64,000 nt of DNA from DATFVA01 sp963764235 (GTDB lineage Bacteria; Bacteroidota; Ignavibacteria; Ignavibacteriales; Ignavibacteriaceae), in NCBI GenBank assembly GCA_963764235.1, contig CAVXRO010000006.1, positions 729,960 through 793,959 on the forward strand. Reading direction: 5' to 3'. Position 1 is the stretch's first letter; every line of letters starts with the position of its first letter. A program made the translations under genes and the position numbers. Below are positions 34,926 through 43,388 of this stretch, in pieces. Below the pieces are notes generated by a model. That model was not told the origin of the DNA and did no database searches. It was given only the letters and a program-made list of their open reading frames with translations.

Positions 34926-36685
34926 AGTTTAATCCCTTCACTTGTATAGGGCAGAGTAATAATAAATTTTGTATATCTGCCTTCTTCACTTTCTACTTCG
35001 AGCTTGCCCCGGTAGCGCTGAATGATTGTGCGGGAAATAGACAATCCCAGTCCTGTTCCCTGTTTATCAAGCTTTGTCGAGAAGAAGGGATTGAAGATCT
35101 TGGTTATATTTTCTTTTTTAATTCCGGTACCATTATCTTCAATCGATATAAAAATCCCATTAACTTTTTTTAACCCGATCAGGTCCTTTTGCAGAGTATT
35201 TCTGCCGGTCGTAATCTTTATTTCCCCATAGTCCTGCAGAGCATCGATGGCATTATTTAATATGTTCATCATTACCTGTTCCATTTGCCTTTTATCTGCT
35301 AGGATGAGCGGGAGAGATGTGTCGTACGATTTTGATAACCGGATTTTCCTGGATTTAAGTCTGTGACCTATCAGGTAAACGCACTCATCAATTAAATCTT
35401 CAATACGGATAGCTTCCGGCTTAAAGGGCATTAGTCTTGAATAAGTGAGAAGAGTTCTGGTGTAATCGCTTATTCTGCGTGTTTGATTCCGTATAATATT
35501 TAATTCCTCTTTAAGACCATTGTCCGAATTATTCTCAAGCAGTATTGCATCGGCATGAGCCGCAATAATACCCGCCGGTGTGTTTATTTCGTGTGCCACG
35601 CTGTCTACCAGCTCTCCGATTGAGGCCAGCTTTGAGGCCTGGTTCAATTGTTCCCTGTATTGATGAATCTCTTCAAGGTTTCTGTTGGCTTCCTCCGCGC
35701 GAATTCTTCGCAGGTTAAGGAAATATATCAGGAAGCCGAGGATAAGGAAAACAGCGAGAATAATCAGACCCAGTATAAAGAAAAGCTGAAACCTGCTTCT
35801 CAGACTTGTGGTTACTTTTGGAAGCAGGGTGCTGATTGCAATTATCCAGGTCTGGTTCTGAAGCTTAACCGGGACATAAGCCATAATTTTATCCGGTTCG
35901 TTGCCCATGACATAATACTCATCAATTGAGGGAAGACTGGCTTTTATCATCCTGTGCTGTGTATTGAAATTAACATGGCAGTTGCGGCATTCGCCTGTTG
36001 TTTTAAGGATCGATTTGAAGAGCATCTCCTGGTGACGGGGGTGATAGATTAATCTCCCTTCTCCGTCGAGAACCCAGGCAAAATCATCACTGCTTAATTT
36101 CAGCGGATGGATAAACCTCTTTATAAGTATATCAAAATCAACAAGATAACCTATAAAACGATTCGATCTGGAAGTTTTATCTCCGGGCAGCTTCACAATC
36201 ATAAGGAAAGATTTGGGACTATTTTTGTCATTCTGCCGATCAGGCATTACATCTGAAAATATATATTCCGGAATTTGCTCATTAATTTCCAGCGTTAATC
36301 CAGGGATTGACATATAGGACCAGGAAGGCAGGCGGTTTCCGGTTGTAAACAGAATATTTCCGGTTGAGTCTGATAAAAAGATTGTCCTTATAATGGTGCT
36401 GTCGTAGTTCTCCTTAAAGAATCTGAGCGAGGCATACTCATTCCGGCTTGGAAGTTTAAGAACATCCGGATTATGAGTAAGCAGTTTCATATCCCTCACA
36501 AGATGTTCAATGAAGAAATTGATTCCCTGGGCGACTGATTTAGCCATTTCAAGCTGCTGAAGCTGGTGATTTCTTTTCGCATCCTCCAGCGTATTTGTAT
36601 AGATTCTGTTTACCAGGAACAGGAATAGGACAATAAGAAGGAATACTCCTGCAATTACTAAATATTTCCCTCCGCTTTTTTTCAT
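34922..36685 (-). CDS. Membrane sensor histidine kinase with periplasmic heme c motif
   Basis: 587 aa. TM1 lies at about residues 8-28 and a large periplasmic Cache-like sensor domain runs from 30 to 305. It contains a CRNCH covalent heme-binding motif (Cys233, Cys236, His237) beside a DGEGRLIYHPRHQEM segment. TM2 follows (about 308-332), then a linker coiled coil, HisKA with phospho-His365 in SVAHEINTPAGIIAAH, and HATPase_c with N, G1 and G2 boxes (MMNILNNAID, IEDNGTGIKKE, GTGLGLSIS). A heme in the sensor implies detection of redox state, oxygen, NO or a similar ligand in the periplasm. Its stop overlaps the partner NtrC-type gene by four bases. Confidence 0.88.
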   Translation of the reverse strand: MKKSGGKYLVIAGVFLLIVLFLFLVNRIYTNTLEDAKRNHQLQQLEMAKSVAQGINFFIEHLVRDMKLLTHNPDVLKLPSRNEYASLRFFKENYDSTIIRTIFLSDSTGNILFTTGNRLPSWSYMSIPGLTLEINEQIPEYIFSDVMPDRQNDKNSPKSFLMIVKLPGDKTSRSNRFIGYLVDFDILIKRFIHPLKLSSDDFAWVLDGEGRLIYHPRHQEMLFKSILKTTGECRNCHVNFNTQHRMIKASLPSIDEYYVMGNEPDKIMAYVPVKLQNQTWIIAISTLLPKVTTSLRSRFQLFFILGLIILAVFLILGFLIYFLNLRRIRAEEANRNLEEIHQYREQLNQASKLASIGELVDSVAHEINTPAGIIAAHADAILLENNSDNGLKEELNIIRNQTRRISDYTRTLLTYSRLMPFKPEAIRIEDLIDECVYLIGHRLKSRKIRLSKSYDTSLPLILADKRQMEQVMMNILNNAIDALQDYGEIKITTGRNTLQKDLIGLKKVNGIFISIEDNGTGIKKENITKIFNPFFSTKLDKQGTGLGLSISRTIIQRYRGKLEVESEEGRYTKFIITLPYTSEGIKL

Positions 36686-36812
36686 TCTGCCGGAATCATA
36701 TTCCCTGAAAAATTATTAAAATATGCATATGCAAAGAATGTACTAACCGGAAAGAGCTGAAAAGAAGTAATCCGGGTCCTTTTTAAAACCTCTTGTTATA
36801 TAGGGTAATCTC

Positions 36813-36842
36813 AAATGTCATACTGTGACATTTCCGGTCACA
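36813..36842. promoter_or_regulatory. Overlapping palindromes in a divergent control region
   Basis: AAATGTCA, TACTG, TGACATTT (36813-36833) is a perfect 8-5-8 inverted repeat. TGTGAC, seven bases, GTCACA (36824-36842) is a second palindrome overlapping the first. They sit in the 329-base gap (36686-37014) between the divergent histidine kinase and MacAB-like operons. A smaller TCACT-GATA-AGTGA lies at 36885-36898. Binding sites for a dimeric regulator are likely; which operon they serve is unclear. Confidence 0.5.
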
Positions 36843-37014
36843 TTGAACATTACGTTATTTTAATATCAAATACAATAGAATTTTTCACTGATAAGTGACA
36901 ATCCTTAAAAATTTACAGTGAGCAATTATCACGTTTTATCAATGGTATGTATAAAAATCTTTGCTTTATCATCTCAGTTCCTTAAGTTTGAAACTCATAA
37001 TCCCCGGAAAAGAA

Positions 37015-38202
37015 ATGGAAACGAGTAAAGCTGACTTATCGTCGCTCAGGATAGATAGGTCTAATCATAATAACGGTTCTTCAAAAAAAACATTAATAAT
37101 AATCCTGGTAATAATAGGTGCGGCAGTTTTATTATTCCTGGGATACACTGTAGCTGGTTCGATATTCAATTCCGCATATAAGGTCAAACTTACCGCCGCG
37201 ACAATGCAGCTTCCTTCCCAGGCAAACGCGAGTCTTACAGCCAGCGGGTATGTGGTAGCACAAAGAAAAGCTTCAGTCGCATCGAAAGGTACAGGAAGAC
37301 TTATATACCTTGGAGTGGTTGAAGGAGACCGGGTTAAGAAGGACCAGATTCTTGGAAGACTGGAAGATAATGATATTCGTGCACAGCTTGAGGAAGCAAA
37401 AGCTAACCTGAAACTTGCAGAGTCAGGTCTTAACGACTCCAAAAATAATTATTTCAGGCAGCAGGCGTTGTTAAAATCCGGTGCAACCACACAAATGGCG
37501 GTTGATGCTGCTGAAGCAAATTACAACCGGATTCTCGCTTCAATTGAAGTTGCTGAAGCAAATGTCAATTCAGCAACTGTAGCTCTCGAAAACACTCTGA
37601 TCAGGGCTCCTTTTGACGGTACAGTTTTAACGAAGAACGCGGAAGTCGGTGAAATCGTTGCTCCGCTGGGAGCCAGCACCACTTCACGCGGCGCTATTGT
37701 CACAATGGCTGATATGAAATCGCTGCAGGTTGAAGCGGATGTTTCTGAATCTTACATAGAAAGGATTAAACCGGGCCAGGATTGTAAGATTATTATCGAT
37801 GCATATCCCCAGGTATCTTATGCAGGCTATGTCGACAAAATCGTACCAACTGCTGACCGTTCGAAGGCAACTGTTCTTGTGAAAGTCGGATTTCGGAAAT
37901 ATGATGACAAAGTGCTTCCTGAAATGAGTGCAAAGGTGCTTTTTTTATCTGAAAAGATATCTGATACAGAAAAGCAGGAGCCTGCTGTCCTGGTTGTTCC
38001 ATCAACTTCAATAGTTAAAAGAGACGGACGTGATGTGGTTTTTATGGTCAACGGAGACAGGGCGGTTCAGGTACCTGTTGTCAGAGGAAGGAACCTCGAT
38101 TCGTTCGTGGAGATAAAATCCGGCCTTGCAGAAGGCGACCGGATAATTGATCAGGCATCAGATGAAATAAAGGACGACGTTAAAGTCGATGTACAACAGT
38201 AA
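37015..38202 (+). CDS. Periplasmic adaptor of a MacAB-like ABC exporter
   Basis: About 395 aa from the ATG at 37015, which has GGAAAAGA just before it; an in-frame TTG further upstream is less likely. A transmembrane anchor lies near residues 24-48. Next are a split barrel-sandwich/lipoyl domain (GTGRLIYLGVVEGDRVKKDQ and LIRAPFDGTVLTKNAEVGEI), an alpha-hairpin, a beta-barrel and a C-terminal membrane-proximal domain. It links an inner-membrane ABC transporter with an outer-membrane channel. The ABC ATPase and two permease genes follow, 35 bases to the next start, forming a four-gene exporter operon without its own TolC gene. Confidence 0.9.
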   Translation: METSKADLSSLRIDRSNHNNGSSKKTLIIILVIIGAAVLLFLGYTVAGSIFNSAYKVKLTAATMQLPSQANASLTASGYVVAQRKASVASKGTGRLIYLGVVEGDRVKKDQILGRLEDNDIRAQLEEAKANLKLAESGLNDSKNNYFRQQALLKSGATTQMAVDAAEANYNRILASIEVAEANVNSATVALENTLIRAPFDGTVLTKNAEVGEIVAPLGASTTSRGAIVTMADMKSLQVEADVSESYIERIKPGQDCKIIIDAYPQVSYAGYVDKIVPTADRSKATVLVKVGFRKYDDKVLPEMSAKVLFLSEKISDTEKQEPAVLVVPSTSIVKRDGRDVVFMVNGDRAVQVPVVRGRNLDSFVEIKSGLAEGDRIIDQASDEIKDDVKVDVQQ

Positions 38203-38237
38203 CCCTATAATTGAAAATCCAAATATCCGGAGTTAAA

Positions 38238-38921
38238 ATGGCAGAGATTATAAAAGTTTTGAATGTAACAAAAACCTACCACAGAGACAGCCTGGAGATC
38301 CCTGTGCTTCATAACATCTCTCTGAGTATAAATGAAGGTGAATTTATTGCACTGATGGGACCTTCCGGCTCAGGTAAAACCACGTTGCTTAACCTGCTTT
38401 CGGGAATTGACAGACCTACTTCGGGAAGTATAACTATTGGTAATGTGGACATAGCGAAGCTGGGTGAATCGGCATTGGCGAAATGGCGCTCTGCAAACAT
38501 AGGGTTTGTTTTCCAGTTTTATAATTTGATACCGGTGCTTACAGCATTTGAGAACGTTGAGCTTCCCCTGCTGCTGACAAACCTCTCGAAAGCCGAAAGA
38601 AAGAAACATGTTCAGACTTCACTGGAAATTGTCGGCCTCGGCGACCGGATGTCTTATTACCCGAAACAGCTTTCGGGAGGCCAGGAACAAAGGGTGGCCA
38701 TTGCCAGAGCAATCGTTACTGATCCTGTAATTCTGGTTGCAGATGAACCTACGGGAGATCTTGACAGAACTTCTGCAGATGAAATATTAAACCTTATGGA
38801 CAGGCTCAATAAAGAATTTAATAAGACAATAGTAATGGTTACTCACGATCCGCACGCTGCGGCCAGGGCGCACCTTATAAGGAACCTTGAAAAAGGTGAT
38901 TTAATACCGGAGATGGCATGA
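38238..38921 (+). CDS. ABC transporter ATP-binding protein (MacB/LolD type)
   Basis: About 227 aa from the ATG at 38238, preceded by CCGGAGTT. Walker A GPSGSGKTT, Q-loop FVFQFYNLIP, ABC signature LSGGQEQRVAIARA, Walker B ILVADEPTGDLD and the H-loop VTHDPHAA are all present and in order. The MacB/LolD-like spacing and the neighbouring FtsX-type permeases place it in the mechanotransmission (type VII) exporter group. Its stop overlaps the first permease start by four bases (ATGA). It powers export of a periplasmic substrate, such as a peptide, lipoprotein or drug, not determinable from sequence. Confidence 0.93.
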   Translation: MAEIIKVLNVTKTYHRDSLEIPVLHNISLSINEGEFIALMGPSGSGKTTLLNLLSGIDRPTSGSITIGNVDIAKLGESALAKWRSANIGFVFQFYNLIPVLTAFENVELPLLLTNLSKAERKKHVQTSLEIVGLGDRMSYYPKQLSGGQEQRVAIARAIVTDPVILVADEPTGDLDRTSADEILNLMDRLNKEFNKTIVMVTHDPHAAARAHLIRNLEKGDLIPEMA

Positions 38922-40078
38922 AAGTATTCAAATTAATTTTTAAGAATACCCTGCGGCATAAACTCAGGACAACCCTTACTATCCTTGGAATAGCTATCGC
39001 AGTTATTGCCTTCGGACTGTTAAGAACAGTTGTTACTGCCTGGTCTGTCGGTGTCGAGGCATCCTCCGCCAACAGGCTGATAACAAGACAGGCAGTTTCG
39101 TTCATATTTCCTCTGCCCTATGCATACAGGGATAAAATCGCATCTGTTCCCGGTGTGGAGGAAGTTACTTTCTCAAACTGGTTTCAGGGTGTGTATATAG
39201 ATAAGAACCAGTTCTTCGCGAGACTGGCTGTGGATGCTAACACCATCTTTGATGTTTATCCCGAATTTGTACTGAGTCCTGAAGAAACCGCTGCGTTCAA
39301 AAAAGAAAAAAATTCATGCGTAATCGGAGCTGACCTTGCAAAAAAGTACAACCTTAAGATCGGTGATGTAATGAATATTGAAGGAGATATATACCCGGGA
39401 AGATGGGATTTTGTTGTGAGGGGTATTTATAAACCGAAATATAAAACAACCGATGCAACTCAGATGTTTTTTCACTGGGATTATGTTGATGACCGGATGA
39501 GAGAAGAAGCTCCTGTAAGAGCCGGTGATGTCGGCTGGTATGTTGTTAAGATCAGCAACCCTTCAAAATCAGGTGAAATTTCAAAACAGATTGATGCATT
39601 ATTCAAAAACTCTCCTGCAGAAACCAAGACGGAGACGGAGCGTGCATTTCAGCAGGGCTTTCTTGCATCAACAAGCGCTATTATCACATCAATGAACATT
39701 TTATCTTTCGTAATTATCGGAATCATTATGCTGGTTCTGGCGAATACAATGATTATGTCTGCAAGAGAAAGAACCAGGGAATATGCAGTTTTTAAAACTC
39801 TGGGGTTCTCGGCTAAGCATCTGGTCGGGCTGATAATGGGTGAATCTCTTTTTATTGCACTTCTCGGAGGAGGGATAGGATTATTTCTTACCTTTCCTAT
39901 GGTATCGGGCTTTGCCGAGGTTATCCCGAAGGGATTTTTCCCTGTCTTTCAGATCGAACCGGTCACGATCGTACTAGCTGTTAGCGCCGCTTTTATCATC
40001 GGGATTGTCTCTGCAATATTTCCAATCCAGCGTGCCTTAAGTACGCGTATTGTTGACGGCTTCAGGTTTGTAGGGTAA
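38918..40078 (+). CDS. FtsX-type ABC permease, first subunit
   Basis: 386 aa. An N-terminal helix (about 16-38, LRTTLTILGIAIAVIAFGLL) is followed by a MacB-like periplasmic core of about 220 residues. A C-terminal FtsX domain has three helices: MNILSFVIIGIIMLVLANTM, the ALLGGGIGLFLTFPMVSGFA region and the VTIVLAVSAAFIIGIVSAIF region. It overlaps the ATPase gene by four bases. It probably forms a heterodimer with the next permease, since the two are similar in layout but clearly different in sequence. Confidence 0.9.
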   Translation: MKVFKLIFKNTLRHKLRTTLTILGIAIAVIAFGLLRTVVTAWSVGVEASSANRLITRQAVSFIFPLPYAYRDKIASVPGVEEVTFSNWFQGVYIDKNQFFARLAVDANTIFDVYPEFVLSPEETAAFKKEKNSCVIGADLAKKYNLKIGDVMNIEGDIYPGRWDFVVRGIYKPKYKTTDATQMFFHWDYVDDRMREEAPVRAGDVGWYVVKISNPSKSGEISKQIDALFKNSPAETKTETERAFQQGFLASTSAIITSMNILSFVIIGIIMLVLANTMIMSARERTREYAVFKTLGFSAKHLVGLIMGESLFIALLGGGIGLFLTFPMVSGFAEVIPKGFFPVFQIEPVTIVLAVSAAFIIGIVSAIFPIQRALSTRIVDGFRFVG

Positions 40079-40102
40079 ATAAAATGTTGACAGGATTTTA
40101 AT

Positions 40103-41272
40103 ATGAAAATTCCATTTAAATATACATTAAGAAATTTCAAAGCAAGAAAGCTCACCACTGTTATTACTATAGCCGGTATAGCTCTTGTAGTATTTGTATT
40201 TGCTGCAGTACTAATGATGGCATACGGAATCCAGAAGACCCTTGTCTCAACCGGTTCACCGGATAACATCAAGATTGTGCGTAAAGCTGCAAACGGAGAG
40301 ATATCAAGTATAATCTCGGGCGAGACGCAGGGCGTTATCAAATCACTCCCTAATATTGCAAAAGCTTCCGACGGCACTCCTATACTCTCAGCAGAACCGG
40401 TAGTTATTATTAATCTCGAAAAAAGCAATGGAGGAGTAAGCAATATTACCGTGCGGGGAGTCTCTAATTCAGTAGAGGAACTCCGGCCCCAGATGAAGAT
40501 CATACAGGGTCGCATGTTCAAGTGGGGGGTCAGGGAACTGATTGTCGGGGAATCAATAGCCCGGCAGTTCAGCGGCGCACAGATCGGGAGTTCGGTCAAG
40601 TTTGCCGGAGATAACTGGAAAATCGTCGGTGTTTTTTCTACAGATGGGAGCGGATTTGATTCTGAATTGTGGGGAGACGGAGTTCAATTATTGAATGCAT
40701 TTAACCGGGGAAGTTCGGTTTCTTCAGTTACCTTGAAACTTGATAATATTCAGCATTATGATGCTTTTATTAAGGCATTCAATAAAGAACAGAGGCTTCA
40801 GCAGTTCGAAGCAAAACCCGAGCAGAAATATTTTGAGGAACAATCAGAAATTATGGCGGGGTTCATAAGAATTCTCGGGTTATTCATTACAATTATCTTT
40901 AGTTTCGGTGCCACTATTGGAGCGATGATAACGATGTATGCCGCAGTTGCAAACCGTACAGTTGAAGTCGGTACACTTCGTGCTCTCGGCTTCAGCAGAA
41001 GGAGCATCCTTACAGCATTCCTGACCGAATCTTTATTTATCGCTTTGTTTGGCGGGATTATAGGTCTTGTGCTGGCTTCTTTACTTCAGTTCATTTCAAT
41101 CTCGACATTAAATTTTAATTCTTTTTCCGAGCTTGCATTCTCTTTTGCATTATCTCCGGCCATTATCGGATGGACATTATTTTTTGCTGTATTGATGGGA
41201 TTCATCGGAGGATTTCTTCCTTCAGTAAGGGCGGCACGGCTTAATATCGTTAGTGCGTTACGGGCAGGATGA
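40103..41272 (+). CDS. FtsX-type ABC permease, second subunit
   Basis: 389 aa with the same layout as the gene before it: an N-terminal helix (LTTVITIAGIALVVFVFAAV), a MacB-type periplasmic core (about residues 45-260), and three C-terminal FtsX helices ending in GGFLPSVRAARLNIVSALRA. It is the last gene of the exporter operon. No terminator is evident in the 302-base gap that follows. Having two non-identical permeases argues for a heterodimeric exporter rather than a MacB homodimer. Confidence 0.9.
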   Translation: MKIPFKYTLRNFKARKLTTVITIAGIALVVFVFAAVLMMAYGIQKTLVSTGSPDNIKIVRKAANGEISSIISGETQGVIKSLPNIAKASDGTPILSAEPVVIINLEKSNGGVSNITVRGVSNSVEELRPQMKIIQGRMFKWGVRELIVGESIARQFSGAQIGSSVKFAGDNWKIVGVFSTDGSGFDSELWGDGVQLLNAFNRGSSVSSVTLKLDNIQHYDAFIKAFNKEQRLQQFEAKPEQKYFEEQSEIMAGFIRILGLFITIIFSFGATIGAMITMYAAVANRTVEVGTLRALGFSRRSILTAFLTESLFIALFGGIIGLVLASLLQFISISTLNFNSFSELAFSFALSPAIIGWTLFFAVLMGFIGGFLPSVRAARLNIVSALRAG

Positions 41273-41574
41273 AACAAGTAAAAAGTGAAAAGTTAGAAGA
41301 AAAAAGTCGCCGATGATTCATCTGCCGAAGGTAGGCGGCTAAAAAGGGCTCAGTCTTCGACAGGCTCTGACTGACAAAAAACCAAACTGGGACAATGACA
41401 TTTTGTCATACACGTTGAGTAATTAAACAAATGAGGATAATTAAAACATTCCCGAAAGGGAAGCGAAAGAAGCATTTTGGTAAAAACAACTTATGTAAAA
41501 ACAGAACTTTCCTTTATCTTTGTCCTTTAATTTTTATTCTTTTTCCTTTTTACTTTTTCCTCTTAACTTGAAAT
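41273..41574. other. Intergenic stretch with palindrome and simple repeats
   Basis: No gene is visible. ATGACA-TTT-TGTCAT (41395-41409) is a perfect palindrome about 170 bases before the EamA gene and resembles sites at 52861 and 52988. A/G-rich (41276-41306) and T/C-rich (41536-41567) tracts at the two ends are partly complementary. A CAGTC...GACTG hairpin around TTCGACAGGCTC (41351-41373) resembles the repeat at 8425. Confidence 0.45.
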
Positions 41575-42462
41575 ATGCCTTATATTGGTGAAATCAGTGC
41601 TCTTGTTACAGCCTGCCTCTGGTCCGTTACCTCATTTCTTTTTGCCTTCGCCGCGGAAAAAGTCGGTTCCGTACAAGTAAATATCAACCGTATAATTCTT
41701 GCCGCTATAATACTTTTTCTTGTTGTTGCTTTCTCGGGAATTGATTATACACTTTCAACATCGCAGGTTTATTATCTTATCATCAGCGGGGTGGTAGGAC
41801 TCGTAATCGGCGACTCATTCTTATTTAAAAGTTATCAGCTTATCGGGGCAAGGCTTGGAATGATTCTGATGTCACTCGTTCCGGCAATTAGCGCAGTGCT
41901 TGCCTGGGTATTTCTTGATGAGTTCATTACTCCTCTCGGGATCATCGGAATGGTGGTTACTATTTCAGGTATTATACTCGTTGTTACTGAAAAGGCTCAA
42001 AGATCTGTTAAAAAAGACTTTAATAAAATAGGGATACTATACGGAATTTTAGGGGCGGCGGGACAGGCAGGAGGACTTATCCTGGCTAAACTCGCTTTTG
42101 CCGAAGGTTATGTCAATGGTTTTGTAGCTAGTTTTACGCGCTTATCAAGCGCAGGAATAATAATTTTGGCAGGAGGTCTGCTGCTGGGAAGATATAAGAA
42201 TCCTGTTAAAACCTACCGTAATGAAGTGCCGGCACTTAAAGCTACCATTGCCGCAACAATTCTTGCCCCGGTGCTTGGAGTTACCCTAAGTCTTGTCGCT
42301 ATAGAATTTACAAAAGTTGGTATTGCCTCCACCCTTATGGCGCTCGTTCCTATAATTATGCTCCCGATCTCAAAATATTATTATAAAGAGAAATTATCTC
42401 TTCGCGCAGTCTCCGGGGCATTTATCGCAGTCTCCGGAGTAGTAGTATTATTTCTGAGATGA
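41575..42462 (+). CDS. EamA/DMT-superfamily transporter
   Basis: 295 aa, ten membrane helices in two EamA repeats (about 5-140 and 150-293). Typical signatures are ALVTACLWSVTSFLFAFAAE at the start, LAWVFLDEFITPLGIIGMVV closing repeat one, and the equivalent MLPISKYYYKEKLSLRAVSG in repeat two. It is a metabolite exporter of unknown substrate. It is the second EamA protein of the window and not a close duplicate of the one at 17187. Directly after its stop begins a scrambled fragment of the hydrolase gene at 46610-47572. Confidence 0.88.
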   Translation: MPYIGEISALVTACLWSVTSFLFAFAAEKVGSVQVNINRIILAAIILFLVVAFSGIDYTLSTSQVYYLIISGVVGLVIGDSFLFKSYQLIGARLGMILMSLVPAISAVLAWVFLDEFITPLGIIGMVVTISGIILVVTEKAQRSVKKDFNKIGILYGILGAAGQAGGLILAKLAFAEGYVNGFVASFTRLSSAGIIILAGGLLLGRYKNPVKTYRNEVPALKATIAATILAPVLGVTLSLVAIEFTKVGIASTLMALVPIIMLPISKYYYKEKLSLRAVSGAFIAVSGVVVLFLR

Positions 42463-42463
42463 T

Positions 42464-42600
42464 CAAAAAATAAAGAAGAATATTCTTTCCAGCGCGATGT
42501 TGATGACCTTGTGGCATATGCCTGGGCAACCATTCCTCCATAGGAATGACCAAGCACACTCCATTTATTAAATCCAAGAGCCTAACGTAGCCCTTCTTGG
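42464..42600. repeat. Scrambled partial copy of the alpha/beta hydrolase gene
   Basis: Positions 42464-42511 are the exact reverse complement of 47248-47295 (48 of 48 bases). Positions 42512-42600 then repeat 47164-47252 in direct orientation with six mismatches in 89 bases, all in the last 32. The two source pieces are neighbours in the intact locus, so here one has been flipped and the order exchanged. The copy cannot encode a protein. Confidence 0.9.
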
Positions 42601-42659
42601 TTTCTTACGAACCGCTCTGGGTCAGCCAGATTAGCTCGGATCGAAATGATATTGTCCGA

Positions 42660-43172
42660 CTATTTGCCGCCAAGGATTGAGTTGTATGTCTTATACGTCT
42701 CATCATCAAAGGCAACGAATATCACTTTTTCAAGGTCATCATTTTTACTCAAGAAATCCTTTACTTCCTTTACGGCAATTTCCGCAGCTCTTTTGAGCGG
42801 AAAATGATAAGCTCCGGTACTGATAGATGGAAATGCTATGGTTTTTACTTCATTCTCAATCGCCATTTCCAGGGAATTTTGATAACAATGTGCCAGTAAT
42901 TCATCCTCATCATGATGACCATCTTTCCAAATCGGTCCTACCGTAGAAATCACATATTTCGCAGGAAGTTTAAAGCCGGGAGAAATTTTTGCTTCCCCCG
43001 TAAGACAGCCGCCGAGTCTCCTGTTGTATTCGACCAATTCCGGACCTGCTGCCTTGTGAATAGCGCCGTCAACACCACCACCGCCAAGGAGTGAGTTATT
43101 AGCCGCATTCACAATTGCATCGACTCTTTGACTCGTTATATCACCTTTATCCACCAAAATCCTGTCTGCCAT
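42660..43172 (-). CDS. Macro-domain protein, ADP-ribose/O-acetyl-ADP-ribose hydrolase type
   Basis: 170 aa from the ATG at 43172 (a GTG in frame lies eight codons upstream). It is a single macro domain of the YmdB/MacroD type. Seen: VDAIVNAANNSLLGGGGVDG (ADP-ribose binding and catalytic Asn/Asp), HKAAGPELVEY, CLTGEAKISPGFKLPAKYVI, and IAFPSISTGAYHFPL (phosphate loop). These proteins hydrolyse O-acetyl-ADP-ribose or remove mono-ADP-ribose from proteins. It is divergent from the glycyl-radical operon with a 216-base gap. No ADP-ribosyltransferase or NAD-related gene is nearby. Confidence 0.9.
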   Translation of the reverse strand: MADRILVDKGDITSQRVDAIVNAANNSLLGGGGVDGAIHKAAGPELVEYNRRLGGCLTGEAKISPGFKLPAKYVISTVGPIWKDGHHDEDELLAHCYQNSLEMAIENEVKTIAFPSISTGAYHFPLKRAAEIAVKEVKDFLSKNDDLEKVIFVAFDDETYKTYNSILGGK

Positions 43173-43388
43173 AATAAGCCCTCGGGTTATGTTCACTTAT
43201 TAATATAAAATAATTATCTGATTTATCCTGTTCCACAGGACTGACCTGTGAGAAAAGTGATGCTCATCTAATAAGCTGGAAAAGTCGAAAGGATTAAGAT
43301 GTTTCAGGATATGATAATTTCGGGATAAAAATATCTGTTCAAACTAATTCCGTTGCAAGTGGAGCGCTTTTTTAGGAATTTTAAATAA

